The position numbers and the translations under genes are program-made. This document shows, in pieces, positions 18,957 through 27,015 of a DNA stretch of 42,858 nt (positions are counted from its first letter, which is position 1; each line of letters begins with the position of its first letter). Location: contig CAIYSZ010000061.1 of assembly GCA_903928965.1 (NCBI GenBank), positions 1 through 42,858 of the forward strand, in the 5' to 3' direction. The stretch comes from an uncultured Pseudomonadota bacterium (GTDB taxonomy: Bacteria > Pseudomonadota > Gammaproteobacteria > Methylococcales > Methylomonadaceae). The notes beneath the pieces are model-generated. The model had not been told where the DNA came from and did not search any database. It worked only from the letters and a program-made list of their open reading frames with translations.

Positions 18957-19832
18957 ATGAAAAAGCGTAAAGGTATTATCTTGGCCGGCGGTTCCGGTAC
19001 TCGCTTGTATCCGGTGACCAAAGCCATTTCCAAACAGTTGTTGCCGATTTACGATAAGCCGATGATTTATTATCCGTTGGGTGTGCTATTGCTGGCCGGC
19101 ATCCGCGATATTTTGATTATTTCCACCCCGCAGGATACGCCATTGTTTCAAAATTTGTTGGGCGATGGCTCCGATTGGGGCATTAATTTGCAGTATGCGG
19201 TGCAGCCGAGTCCTGACGGTTTGGCGCAGGCTTTTATTATTGGCCGCGATTTTATCGGCGGCGATGATAGCAGCTTGATTTTGGGCGACAATATTTTTTA
19301 CGGCAACGATTTGTATCTTTTGTTGCGCAACGCCGCCGACCGGGAATCCGGGGCCACCGTGTTCGCGTATCATGTGCAAGACCCTGAACGCTATGGCGTG
19401 GTGAGTTTCGACGCTTCCGGCAAGGCGCAAACCTTGGAGGAAAAGCCGGCGCAGCCTAAAAGTAATTACGCGGTCACCGGTTTGTATTTCTACGATAATG
19501 AGGTGTTGGATATCGCCGCCGAGTTGAAGCCATCCCCGCGCGGTGAATTGGAGATTACCGACGTCAATATCGCTTATTTGCAACGGCAGGCCTTGAATGT
19601 GGAAATCATGGGGCGCGGTTACGCTTGGCTGGACACCGGGACGCATTCTAGTTTGATTGAGGCCAGCAATTTTATTGAGACCATAGAAAACCGGCAGGGG
19701 CTCAAGGTTTGTTCTCCGGAGGAAATCGTTTGGCGCAATGGTTGGATTGACGCCGAGCAAGTTTTGCATCTGGCGGCCCCTTTGGCTAAAAATGCTTATG
19801 GCCAATATTTAATCAATCTAATCAAAACCTAG
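18957..19832 (+). CDS. rmlA: Glucose-1-phosphate thymidylyltransferase
   Basis: Makes dTDP-glucose from dTTP and glucose-1-phosphate, the entry step of the rhamnose pathway. The 291-residue protein has the nucleotide-binding signature [11 protein letters not shown], then [26 protein letters not shown], and the [20 protein letters not shown] block. Length and motifs agree with RmlA. It begins 1 bp after the rmlD stop. Confidence 0.96.
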   Translation: MKKRKGIILAGGSGTRLYPVTKAISKQLLPIYDKPMIYYPLGVLLLAGIRDILIISTPQDTPLFQNLLGDGSDWGINLQYAVQPSPDGLAQAFIIGRDFIGGDDSSLILGDNIFYGNDLYLLLRNAADRESGATVFAYHVQDPERYGVVSFDASGKAQTLEEKPAQPKSNYAVTGLYFYDNEVLDIAAELKPSPRGELEITDVNIAYLQRQALNVEIMGRGYAWLDTGTHSSLIEASNFIETIENRQGLKVCSPEEIVWRNGWIDAEQVLHLAAPLAKNAYGQYLINLIKT

Positions 19833-19841
19833 GAATTTTTA

Positions 19842-20396
19842 ATGGAAGCGACGCGTCTTGCAATTCCCGAAGTTGTGTTATTTACCCCGAAAGTTTTTGG
19901 CGACGACCGCGGTTTTTTCTTCGAGAGTTTTAACCAGCGTTTGTTTGAGGAATTGACCGGAATTCAACGACATTTTGTGCAAGATAATCATTCTAAATCG
20001 GTACAAGGCGTGTTGCGCGGCTTGCATTATCAATTATCGCCTAAGGCGCAGGGCAAGTTGGTGAGGGTTGCGTCCGGCGAGGTGTTTGACGTGGCGGTGG
20101 ATTTACGTAAGCATTCTCCGACTTTCGGGCGCTGGGTAGGGGCGGTGTTGTCGGCGGAAAACAAGCAGCAATTATGGATTCCCGAAGGTTTCGGCCACGG
20201 TTTCGTCACCTTGTCCGAGCAGGCGGAGTTTTTGTATAAAACCACGAATTATTACGCCCCGGAATACGACCGTTGTATTGCCTGGAACGATCCGGACATC
20301 GGTATAGATTGGCCCATCCAGGCGTCTCCATTATTGTCCGCCAAGGATCAAGCCGGAAAAAGCTTCAAGGATGCCGATTATTTCGAGGAGATTTAA
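19842..20396 (+). CDS. rmlC: dTDP-4-dehydrorhamnose 3,5-epimerase
   Basis: Third enzyme of the dTDP-L-rhamnose pathway; cupin fold, dimeric. The 184-residue product has FGDDRGFFFESFNQ, the HFVQDNHSKSVQGVLRGLHYQ block with the catalytic His, AVDLRKHSPTFG, WIPEGFGHGFVTLS, and the conserved tyrosine-rich YKTTNYYAPEYDRCIAWNDPDI. It closes the rmlBDAC run, followed by a 425-bp gap that holds two small mobile elements. Confidence 0.96.
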   Translation: MEATRLAIPEVVLFTPKVFGDDRGFFFESFNQRLFEELTGIQRHFVQDNHSKSVQGVLRGLHYQLSPKAQGKLVRVASGEVFDVAVDLRKHSPTFGRWVGAVLSAENKQQLWIPEGFGHGFVTLSEQAEFLYKTTNYYAPEYDRCIAWNDPDIGIDWPIQASPLLSAKDQAGKSFKDADYFEEI

Positions 20397-20508
20397 GCTC
20401 TCAGCGCGGCGGCGGTATTTAAAATCTTAAGCAGCTAACAAAAAAGACTGTATTTGAAATGCAAGGCCGTGGGCTATTCATTAGTTTACATTTAGTGAAA
20501 TATTGTTA

Positions 20509-20609
20509 AGGAACCTCTTATTAAATCAGTTCTTCAAGCAAACCTTGGTCTCAAGCCATTGATTTAAATAGCATTGAATTTTGAAGCAACGAATTAATCA
20601 GAGGTTCCT
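20509..20609. mobile_element. Small palindrome-ended element (AGGAACCTCT family)
   Basis: 101-bp segment bounded by AGGAACCTCTTATTAA (20509-20524) and TTAATCAGAGGTTCCT (20594-20609); as an inverted repeat these match at 15 of 16 positions. The interior has no open frame. This is the structure of a MITE or a decayed insertion-sequence remnant. A similar right-end sequence occurs at 38731-38747. Confidence 0.65.
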
Positions 20610-20625
20610 AAACAGCTTAAGTCAT

Positions 20626-20751
20626 TTAACAGGCTGTCGATTTTCTCATCATATTGTTAAACTTGATCAATATATTGTGAATTGAAAGATGCGTGGACAC
20701 AAAATGTTGTGGTTGTTTTTTGACAAAATGCATTTTTCAACAGTCTGTTAA
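20626..20751 (-). mobile_element. MITE-like element, copy 2
   Basis: 126-bp copy of the element at 13232-13356, in the opposite orientation. Ends are TTAACAGGCTGTCGA and TCAACAGTCTGTTAA; as an inverted repeat the 15-bp ends match at 13 positions. It contains ACTTGATCAATATATTGTG and a TTTTTTGACAAAATGC block seen reversed in copy 1. No reading frame. It sits beside the 101-bp element and about 70 bp before the next gene. Confidence 0.78.
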
Positions 20752-20821
20752 GCCATGCCGGCTATGGATTTAGTTGGATGAGCCATTATTAATGAGCGCT
20801 GGTTTGTGCGAGAGGATTGAG

Positions 20822-21769
20822 ATGAAAAGCTGTTTGTTAATCATATCTAAGCATTTTTATTCATTTAATAAGTATATTAGTCAGGCTCTCGAAAGCAAGG
20901 GTTATGAAGTTATTGTCGCCAACGACGAATATCCCGAAGGCGTTTTGGGGCGAATCATGGGTAAATTGCAAATTCCGCTGATATTTTATGTCACCGAGAA
21001 GGTGTTTGATGAACAATTTATCGGCGGCCGCCACTACGATTTGGTGTTGATTTTCAAGGGGCGTGGCATGACGCCGCGCTTGATCGAAAAATTGCGCCAG
21101 GTTTCTGACCGGGTGGTCGGCTATAATTGGGATTCCTTCCGCCTAAATCGTTCGCCTTTAAGATGGTTAAAATACACTAGCAAATATTATACTTTTGATT
21201 ACCGTGACGCGGAGCGGCACGGATTACCGATGGTGGAGTTGTTTTCATCCTCGCATCCCTTGGATGAAAAAAAGGCCGTATATGAAGTCAGCGCCATCGT
21301 GCGCAACCATGGGCAGCGCTTGGCTTATATAGACCGGGCGCTGTCCATCCTGAAGCCGGAAAGCGTATTTATATCGGTATTTGAGCATAGCGTCGTTACC
21401 CTGGCGTTGAATTTTATTCAAAACCCGGCTTTATATATTAAGTATTGGAAGTATATCAGCTTTAAATCTCTTCCTTACGCTAAATATACACAAGTGTTGT
21501 CGGATTCTGTTTTTACCATTGATTTTGCGCATGAAACTCAAACTGGTATCACCATGCGCTGTTTCGAGGCGATCAATGCCAAAACCAAAATAATCACTAA
21601 TATTCCCTATATCAAACGTTCAGTTTGTTTCAACGAGCAGGATTATATTGTTTTTGAGGATTTCGGTCAGCCGGATGATTTACTGAATGATTACCGCAAA
21701 AAGCTTGACCAGCCATTTGTATCGTCGCCTAGGCATATCACGCATTTCATAGACGATCTTTTAGCATAA
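20822..21769 (+). CDS. Uncharacterised CgeB-like / glycosyltransferase-like protein
   Basis: 315-residue protein I cannot name with certainty. The start is the ATG at 20822 with GAGAGGATTGAG just upstream. It opens as a Rossmann-type fold (SCLLIISKHFYSFNKYISQALESKGYEVIVAND), has DLVLIFKGRGMTP, GYNWDSFRLN, and near the C-terminus TGITMRCFEAINAKTKIITNIP followed by FEDF. This pattern resembles CgeB-like GT-B proteins, in which an E-[AG]-x-A-x-G-like segment lies in the donor-binding half. It lies inside the polysaccharide locus, so sugar transfer is plausible but not shown. Confidence 0.55.
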   Translation: MKSCLLIISKHFYSFNKYISQALESKGYEVIVANDEYPEGVLGRIMGKLQIPLIFYVTEKVFDEQFIGGRHYDLVLIFKGRGMTPRLIEKLRQVSDRVVGYNWDSFRLNRSPLRWLKYTSKYYTFDYRDAERHGLPMVELFSSSHPLDEKKAVYEVSAIVRNHGQRLAYIDRALSILKPESVFISVFEHSVVTLALNFIQNPALYIKYWKYISFKSLPYAKYTQVLSDSVFTIDFAHETQTGITMRCFEAINAKTKIITNIPYIKRSVCFNEQDYIVFEDFGQPDDLLNDYRKKLDQPFVSSPRHITHFIDDLLA

Positions 21770-21909
21770 GCGGCTAGCAAAACAAGACGACCTGAATTAA
21801 ATGTAGAATGAAATGTAGAAGGTCTTGTGTTGACAAGGCCGTATGCTACTCTGGACTATACTCATAGAAACTTATTGTTAACGGCTTAACATTGATTATC
21901 AGGACAACT

Positions 21910-23046
21910 GTGAAAAATATCTTGATTACGGGCGGAGCGGGTTTCATTGGCTCTCATTTGGGGCTGAAGTTATTAGAAAAAGGCTTTAATGTTAGAATCT
22001 TGGATAATTTGTCCGAGCAAATTCATGGCAAAAATCCGGAAACGGATTCACCTTTGTTTGCAACAATCAAGGATAAGGCGGAGTTTATGCTGGGTAGCGT
22101 AACTAGCCGTTCTGATTGGGAACGGGCGTTGCAAGGGCAGCAGATAGTGGTGCATTTGGCCGCGGAGACCGGCACCGGTCAGTCCATGTATCAAGTTGCG
22201 CGCTATACCGAAGTGAATGTACAGGGTACGGCTATTTTGTTGGATATTTTGACCAACTGTTCCCATACGGTGGAAAAAGTCGTGGTCGCTTCCAGCCGGG
22301 CGATTTACGGCGAAGGCCGCTATTTGAGCCGGGAATTGGGTTATGTTTATCCCGCGCATCGGCATGACGCGGATATGAAAGCCGGCCGTTTCGAGGTGAC
22401 TTATCCCGGCAGTTCCGCATTGACTTTGGTCGCCACCAGCGAGGATTCCAAGATTCATCCCTCATCCGTGTACGGCATTTCCAAGCAAGTGCAAGAACAA
22501 TTGGTGATGAACGTGTGCGGCGCCAAGGATATTGCCGCAGTGGCTTTCCGCTATCAAAACGTTTATGGGCCGGGTCAGTCCTTGGCTAACCCGTATACCG
22601 GCATTTTGTCTATTTTCTCCAACCGCATACGCGCCGGACTTGGCATTAATATTTTCGAGGACGGCTTGGAAAGCAGGGATTTCGTTTTCATTTCAGATGT
22701 GGTGGACGCCACCATCGCCGGTATTGAACAAGACAGCGCCAATGGCCAGGTGTTTAACGTCGGCGCCGGAGTTTCCACCACGGTGATGGAGGTGGCGCAA
22801 ACCTTGGTCGCCAAATACGGCATTGAGGTTCCGGTGGAAGTGAGCGGTCTGTACCGGATTGGCGATATACGTCATAATTATGCCGACATCTCCCGCTTGC
22901 AACGCTTGTTGGGGATAAGCCCGAAGGTCAAGTTTCAAGACGGCATAGATCAGTTCGTGGCGTGGGTAAAGCAGCAAAAACAAGTCGCTAGCGAGTACGA
23001 ACGTTCCTTGGAGGAAATGAAAAGCCGCGGTTTGCTTAAAAGCTAG
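21910..23046 (+). CDS. NAD-dependent sugar epimerase/dehydratase (SDR)
   Basis: Extended SDR of 378 residues. The NAD motif [10 protein letters not shown] lies at the start, HLAAETGTGQSMYQVARYTEVNVQGT follows, and the catalytic Tyr-Lys pair is in SSVYGISKQVQEQ. SSRAIYGEGRY and VAFRYQNVYGPGQSLANPYTGI recall dTDP-L-rhamnose 4-epimerases and related enzymes; with rmlBDAC just upstream it might convert dTDP-rhamnose to dTDP-6-deoxy-L-talose. That substrate is inference. I prefer the GTG at 21910, which has AGGA 6 bases upstream; a TTG at 21892 is an alternative. Confidence 0.8.
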   Translation: MKNILITGGAGFIGSHLGLKLLEKGFNVRILDNLSEQIHGKNPETDSPLFATIKDKAEFMLGSVTSRSDWERALQGQQIVVHLAAETGTGQSMYQVARYTEVNVQGTAILLDILTNCSHTVEKVVVASSRAIYGEGRYLSRELGYVYPAHRHDADMKAGRFEVTYPGSSALTLVATSEDSKIHPSSVYGISKQVQEQLVMNVCGAKDIAAVAFRYQNVYGPGQSLANPYTGILSIFSNRIRAGLGINIFEDGLESRDFVFISDVVDATIAGIEQDSANGQVFNVGAGVSTTVMEVAQTLVAKYGIEVPVEVSGLYRIGDIRHNYADISRLQRLLGISPKVKFQDGIDQFVAWVKQQKQVASEYERSLEEMKSRGLLKS

Positions 23047-23104
23047 CCTGCTTAAGCCGCCCGACCGTGGCCAAATTCCATTATTAGAATCAATCGGAAG
23101 CATT

Positions 23105-24328
23105 ATGTCCAAAATCCGTGTCAGAACATTTTACCAAGCCGATCCGGTCGGCACCATACCTGGCGGCGTGGATACCTTTATTCGCGGCTTGATTAAATTC
23201 GCACCGGACGATTTTGAGTTTAGTGTGGTCGGCATGTCCACCGACCCGGTTGCACGTCCGGTGGGGCGCTGGACCGAATGTCGCCTGGGCGATAAAACGT
23301 TTCCATTTTTCGCCGCCATCAGTGAAATGAATCCGGGTGGCCGGGCGACGATACCGTGGACTTTACAATTGACGGTGGCGATTTACCGTTATTTCGCCTT
23401 GGTGTCTCAGGATTTCGACGTGTTCGAATTTCACAGGCCGGAGCCGATGATTCCATTTCGCCATGATAGTCGTGCCAAAAACGCATTTTTTCATCAGTCC
23501 ATGATGATTTTATATAATGAAAGCACCGATTTTAAATGGCGTAAATTTCCAGGCGTTTATTTTTGGATAGAAGATCAATTGCTGCCGCGGCTGGATAGCG
23601 GCTATTGCGTGAGCGAGGAAGGCTTGCAGGAATTGCGCCGGCGGTTTGCGGCGATGGCGGATAAATTTAAATTTCAGCCGACTTGGGTGGATACCGACGT
23701 GTTTGCGCCTGAGTATGACGCGGCGGCGAGACAAGCCAAGCGCGAGGCCTTGCGTAAGCAATGCGGCTTTGCCGCCGAGGCCAAGGTGGTGGTTACCGTG
23801 GGCCGGATCGACAGCCAGAAAAATCCGTTGTTGCTGTTGGATTCATTCGCCTTATTGGCCGCGCAATTTCCGGAGTTGGCGTTGGCGTATATCGGCGACG
23901 GTGTGCTGAAGTCCGAGGTGGAAAACCGGGTCCGGGAATTGGGTTTGAGCGGTCGGGTGCACTTTTTCGGTTTATTGCCGGCGGCGGAAATCGCCCAAAT
24001 TTTACAGGCGGTGGACGTGTTCGCCTTGAGTTCGGCCTATGAAGGCATGCCGATGGCGCTGTTGGAGGGTTTGGGTGCGGGCTTGCCGGCGGTGACTACC
24101 GACGTCGGCGAGGTGCGGAAAGTGGTAAACCCGGATTCGGGCGAAATCGTGATCGAGCATACGCCGGAAGCGTTTAGCCGCGCTTTGGCCTCGGTATTGC
24201 GGAGCGACCGGCCAATAAGCGCGCAAGCTTGCGTGGCCGCCATAGCCGATTACGTGCCGGCCAAGGTGTTGCGGCCCGTGTATGACAATTACCGATTGTT
24301 GGGCGAAAAAAGCCGCGCCTTGGTTTAG
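23105..24328 (+). CDS. GT4-family glycosyltransferase
   Basis: GT-B fold glycosyltransferase of 407 residues. The N-terminal half has PGGVDTFIRGLIKFAPDDFEF, the family's acceptor-side glycine-rich loop; the C-terminal half has VVTVGRIDSQKNPLLLLDSF, LAYIGDGVLKSEVENRV and the donor-binding EGMPMALLEGLGAGLPAVTTDVGEV. It probably adds a sugar to the lipid-linked repeat unit on the cytoplasmic side. The ATG has CGGAAG upstream. The next gene (methyltransferase) starts 10 bp after its stop. Confidence 0.88.
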   Translation: MSKIRVRTFYQADPVGTIPGGVDTFIRGLIKFAPDDFEFSVVGMSTDPVARPVGRWTECRLGDKTFPFFAAISEMNPGGRATIPWTLQLTVAIYRYFALVSQDFDVFEFHRPEPMIPFRHDSRAKNAFFHQSMMILYNESTDFKWRKFPGVYFWIEDQLLPRLDSGYCVSEEGLQELRRRFAAMADKFKFQPTWVDTDVFAPEYDAAARQAKREALRKQCGFAAEAKVVVTVGRIDSQKNPLLLLDSFALLAAQFPELALAYIGDGVLKSEVENRVRELGLSGRVHFFGLLPAAEIAQILQAVDVFALSSAYEGMPMALLEGLGAGLPAVTTDVGEVRKVVNPDSGEIVIEHTPEAFSRALASVLRSDRPISAQACVAAIADYVPAKVLRPVYDNYRLLGEKSRALV

Positions 24329-24338
24329 GCGGCGCTGA

Positions 24339-25193
24339 ATGATGATGTTATCCGCCGGCGATGAAATAGTAGTCTGGGGCCATGTTTTAAATAAAGCCGA
24401 TCTTAGCCAAGACGAATGCATTTATTTATCGCAATTGCCCGCCCGCCTACCTAGTGTGGCTTGGATGTGGACGGAAATGAATAGTATTTGGCAGGCTTAC
24501 GGATTGAACAACCGCAAGCCATTACAAGGTCAGGCCATCAATCTTTTTTATCAACATCCGGTGTGGTTGGCGAACGGTTTGTTCACTATGTTGGATAATG
24601 AGTCCGCGCGGCACCGCAATGCATTGGCTGGTTATTTAGCCGATCAGTCAATTAGCCGTATCGCGGATTTCGGCGGCGGCTTTGGCGAGTTGGCCATCGC
24701 GGTCAGCCGGAAGCTTCCCGGCGGCTTGATTGATGTCATTGAACCTTATCCTAGGGAGTGCGCATTAAAGCGGGCGGCTTCGTATCCAGGCATTCAATTC
24801 GTTGCTGATTTAGGCGAGGATTATGATGCCGTGATCGCCCAGGATGTATTGGAGCATGTCGAAGATCCGGTTGGCTTGGCGTTTCGGTTGGCTATGGCCG
24901 CGCGCGCCGGCGGCTATGTCATTTTTGCGAATTGTTTTTATCCGGTGATTGCCTGTCATTTGCCGGCGACGTTTTATCTTAGACATACTTTTCAGTGGGT
25001 TATGCGGCAAATGGGCTTGCAATTTCTAGGTACGATCAAGGATGCGCCGCACGTGCAAATTTTCCGTAAGCGAGGCCCCATTGATTTAGACCAGGCTAGA
25101 CAGGCTGAAAAAACGGCGCGCCGGATAGGCGGCGTGATCAACCCGCCGCTACGAGCGTTCGCAAAGTTGCGGCGTATGGCGGCGGGCCAGTAG
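24339..25193 (+). CDS. Class I SAM-dependent methyltransferase
   Basis: 284-residue protein with a SAM-binding motif IADFGGGFGELAIAVS, an acidic residue at the end of strand 2 (DVIEPYPREC) and motif IV-like VIAQDVLEHVEDP. The first 100 residues form a separate domain of unknown role. It follows the GT4 gene by 10 bp and closes this part of the sugar locus, so O-methylation of a sugar residue is a fair guess. The start is one of three consecutive ATG codons at 24339-24347. Confidence 0.8.
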   Translation: MMMLSAGDEIVVWGHVLNKADLSQDECIYLSQLPARLPSVAWMWTEMNSIWQAYGLNNRKPLQGQAINLFYQHPVWLANGLFTMLDNESARHRNALAGYLADQSISRIADFGGGFGELAIAVSRKLPGGLIDVIEPYPRECALKRAASYPGIQFVADLGEDYDAVIAQDVLEHVEDPVGLAFRLAMAARAGGYVIFANCFYPVIACHLPATFYLRHTFQWVMRQMGLQFLGTIKDAPHVQIFRKRGPIDLDQARQAEKTARRIGGVINPPLRAFAKLRRMAAGQ

Positions 25194-25213
25194 ACGTTTA
25201 GCAGCGTGATCCC

Positions 25214-26305
25214 TCAGGTGTTTTGGATCACGATGTTCGGGAAGCGATTGCTGAAATCCTTGGCGCTTAAGCTGAGTTTGGCCGCCATGCGCCGGGCGAT
25301 GGCTTTATAGATTTGCGCCGGTCGGCCGTCCGGGTCGGCGGCGACGGTGGGGCGGCCGTGGTCGGCGAATTCCCGGATTTTGATGTCCAGCGGCAGCGAG
25401 CCTAAAAGTTCGACATGGTTTTTGGCGGCCATCGCCGCGCCGCCGCCGGACCCGAAAATGGCTTCTTCATGTCCGCATTGGCTACAGATGTGGATGCTCA
25501 TATTCTCCACCAGGCCCAGAATCGGCACTTGCACTTTTTCAAACATGGCTAGACCGCGTTGCGCGTCGATCAGCGCGATGTCCTGCGGGGTGGTGACGAT
25601 GACCGCGCCGCTGACCGGTATTTGTTGCGCCAGTGTGAGTTGAATGTCGCCGGTGCCGGGCGGCAAGTCTACGATTAAGTAATCCAGGTCGCGCCATTGG
25701 GTTTGCGTCAATAATTGCTGCAAGGCCCCGGTCACCATGGGGCCGCGCCAGATCATGGCTTGATCGGGGTCGACCAGATAGCCTATGGAAATGGTTTGCA
25801 CGCCGTAGGATACTTTGGGCAACAGGGTTTTACCGTCCGGGCTTTCAGGTTGGCCGGAGAGGCCGAGCATGGTGGGGATGCTGGGTCCGTAGATGTCGGC
25901 GTCCAAGATGCCGACCGACGCGCCTTCCGCCGCCAGGGCCAGGGCCAGATTGGCGGTGGTGGTGGATTTGCCGACGCCGCCTTTGCCGGAGGCGACGGCG
26001 ATGATGTTTTTGACGTTGGTCAAAGGTTTTAGGGTTTTTTGCACGGCGTGGGCGACGATTTTCCAGTTGATTTCGGCGTTGACGCGGCCGATGCCCGGCA
26101 GTTGTTGCAAACGGGTTTCCACCAGGGATTTCAGTTCGTTGACATAGCTTTTGGCGGGATAGCCCAGTTCTATGCGTAAGCTGACGTCGGAGCCGGTGAT
26201 GTCGATGCCCTTGACGTTTTTGGCGCTATACAGGTCGAGCCGGGTGTGCGGGTCTACGATGTCTTTTAGTACGTTCTCAACGGCGGATTTATCCAAATTG
26301 ACCAT
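25214..26305 (-). CDS. mrp: Iron-sulfur cluster carrier ATPase (Mrp/ApbC)
   Basis: Binds and transfers [4Fe-4S] clusters to apoproteins. The 363-residue product has an N-terminal MIP18-like domain (about residues 1-85) and a ParA/MinD-type ATPase domain with the deviant Walker A ASGKGGVGKSTT, DADIYGPSIPTMLG, YLIVDLPPGTGD and the cluster-binding CSQC motif. The start is the ATG at 26305 because GGAG lies 6 bases before it; a TTG at 26317 adds only four residues. It is transcribed away from the repeat at 26452. Confidence 0.93.
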   Translation of the reverse strand: MVNLDKSAVENVLKDIVDPHTRLDLYSAKNVKGIDITGSDVSLRIELGYPAKSYVNELKSLVETRLQQLPGIGRVNAEINWKIVAHAVQKTLKPLTNVKNIIAVASGKGGVGKSTTTANLALALAAEGASVGILDADIYGPSIPTMLGLSGQPESPDGKTLLPKVSYGVQTISIGYLVDPDQAMIWRGPMVTGALQQLLTQTQWRDLDYLIVDLPPGTGDIQLTLAQQIPVSGAVIVTTPQDIALIDAQRGLAMFEKVQVPILGLVENMSIHICSQCGHEEAIFGSGGGAAMAAKNHVELLGSLPLDIKIREFADHGRPTVAADPDGRPAQIYKAIARRMAAKLSLSAKDFSNRFPNIVIQNT

Positions 26306-26586
26306 GCTTTGCTCCAATGCGGTATACCCAAGTAATTTGATAGGATTATCATAACCCGTTCCGGACGCTGCTTGTCAAGAAAATGCCGCTAACAGCTTAA
26401 GCGCGGAATTTTCGTTAGACCTAAAAACCATTGGCGTAAACCCAGCCTTGTCGGCCGGGAACGGTTGTCCGGGGGCGCCGTGAATACGTCCGCGCAGGCT
26501 TGGGGCCGGCATCCCAAGCCTCCCGCACCCCGCCAACCGTTCCCGGCCGCCAAGGCCTTAAGTGTTTGGTTTAGCAATACTTTAAA
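26306..26586. other. Intergenic gap holding a GC-rich repeat
   Basis: No gene. Most of the gap is a repeat whose best-conserved core is 26452-26564. The wider element may run from GCTAA at 26388 to TTAGC at 26571-26575. The remaining bases upstream of mrp probably hold its promoter. Confidence 0.6.
26452..26564. repeat. 113-bp GC-rich palindromic repeat, copy A
   Basis: Core of a dispersed intergenic repeat, aligned over its length with 32232-32344. Its ends form a perfect 16-bp inverted repeat: CGGCCGGGAACGGTTG (26452-26467) and CAACCGTTCCCGGCCG (26534-26549). Inside is a second perfect hairpin, AGGCTTGGG with CCCAAGCCT. The segment GGGGGCGCCGTGAATAC is shared exactly with copy B, and both end in AAGGCCTTAAGTG. 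Confidence 0.85.
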
Positions 26587-26832
26587 TCAATTACCGCCGG
26601 TGAAACTGATTTCCAGCGCATGCAAGGAGTTGATACAATTAGCGGTGTCTTTCAGGCCGGGTTGATCGTGGCAGGCTTGGTTTTGCAGGCGGGCATCGCG
26701 GATGTGCGCCACATACCAGGCCACGGTTTTGTTGTCCGGGTCGATGTTTTCCTTGGCGTTGAGCAAGCCCAGGTAGCCGAAGCTGGCGACGGTAACGATA
26801 ATGACGGCGACGATCAGGGGTAATTTTGTCAT
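26587..26832 (-). CDS. Small membrane-anchored EexN-like protein
   Basis: 81-residue protein starting at the ATG at 26832, with AGAAGAGA a little upstream; a longer in-frame extension to 26907 is unlikely. An N-terminal hydrophobic helix (LPLIVAVIIVTVASFGYLGLL) without a lipobox cysteine is followed by VAWYVAHIRDARLQNQACHDQPG and ANCINSLHALE. The W-Y-x-x-H, C and N-C-I-N spacing recalls EexN-type domains, first known from plasmid entry-exclusion proteins but also found in chromosomal small proteins. Function here is unknown. Confidence 0.6.
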   Translation of the reverse strand: MTKLPLIVAVIIVTVASFGYLGLLNAKENIDPDNKTVAWYVAHIRDARLQNQACHDQPGLKDTANCINSLHALEISFTGGN

Positions 26833-27015
26833 GGTTCTGTCTCTTCTATCCATTGAAAATGAGTTGTTTTCGCCGCCTAGGCTCAGGCGGCGGAGATACT
26901 CTAACAAAATTGGCTGGCCGGTAAAATGTGTCTAATTGCCGCGCGACAAACTGTCCCGGAATAAGGGATTCTATGCCATAATTGCCGCCCGTTTTTTGCA
27001 TTTGAATGAGCGTTC

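Larger units (their letters stand above)
20397..20821. other. Gap with two nested-adjacent small repeats, no gene
   Basis: No gene. After about 110 bp of AT-rich DNA come a 101-bp palindrome-ended element (20509-20609) and, 16 bp further on, a copy of the 125-bp MITE (20626-20751). A short run of DNA then leads to the next gene at 20822. Such stacked non-autonomous elements mark the gap as an insertion hot spot. Confidence 0.6.
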
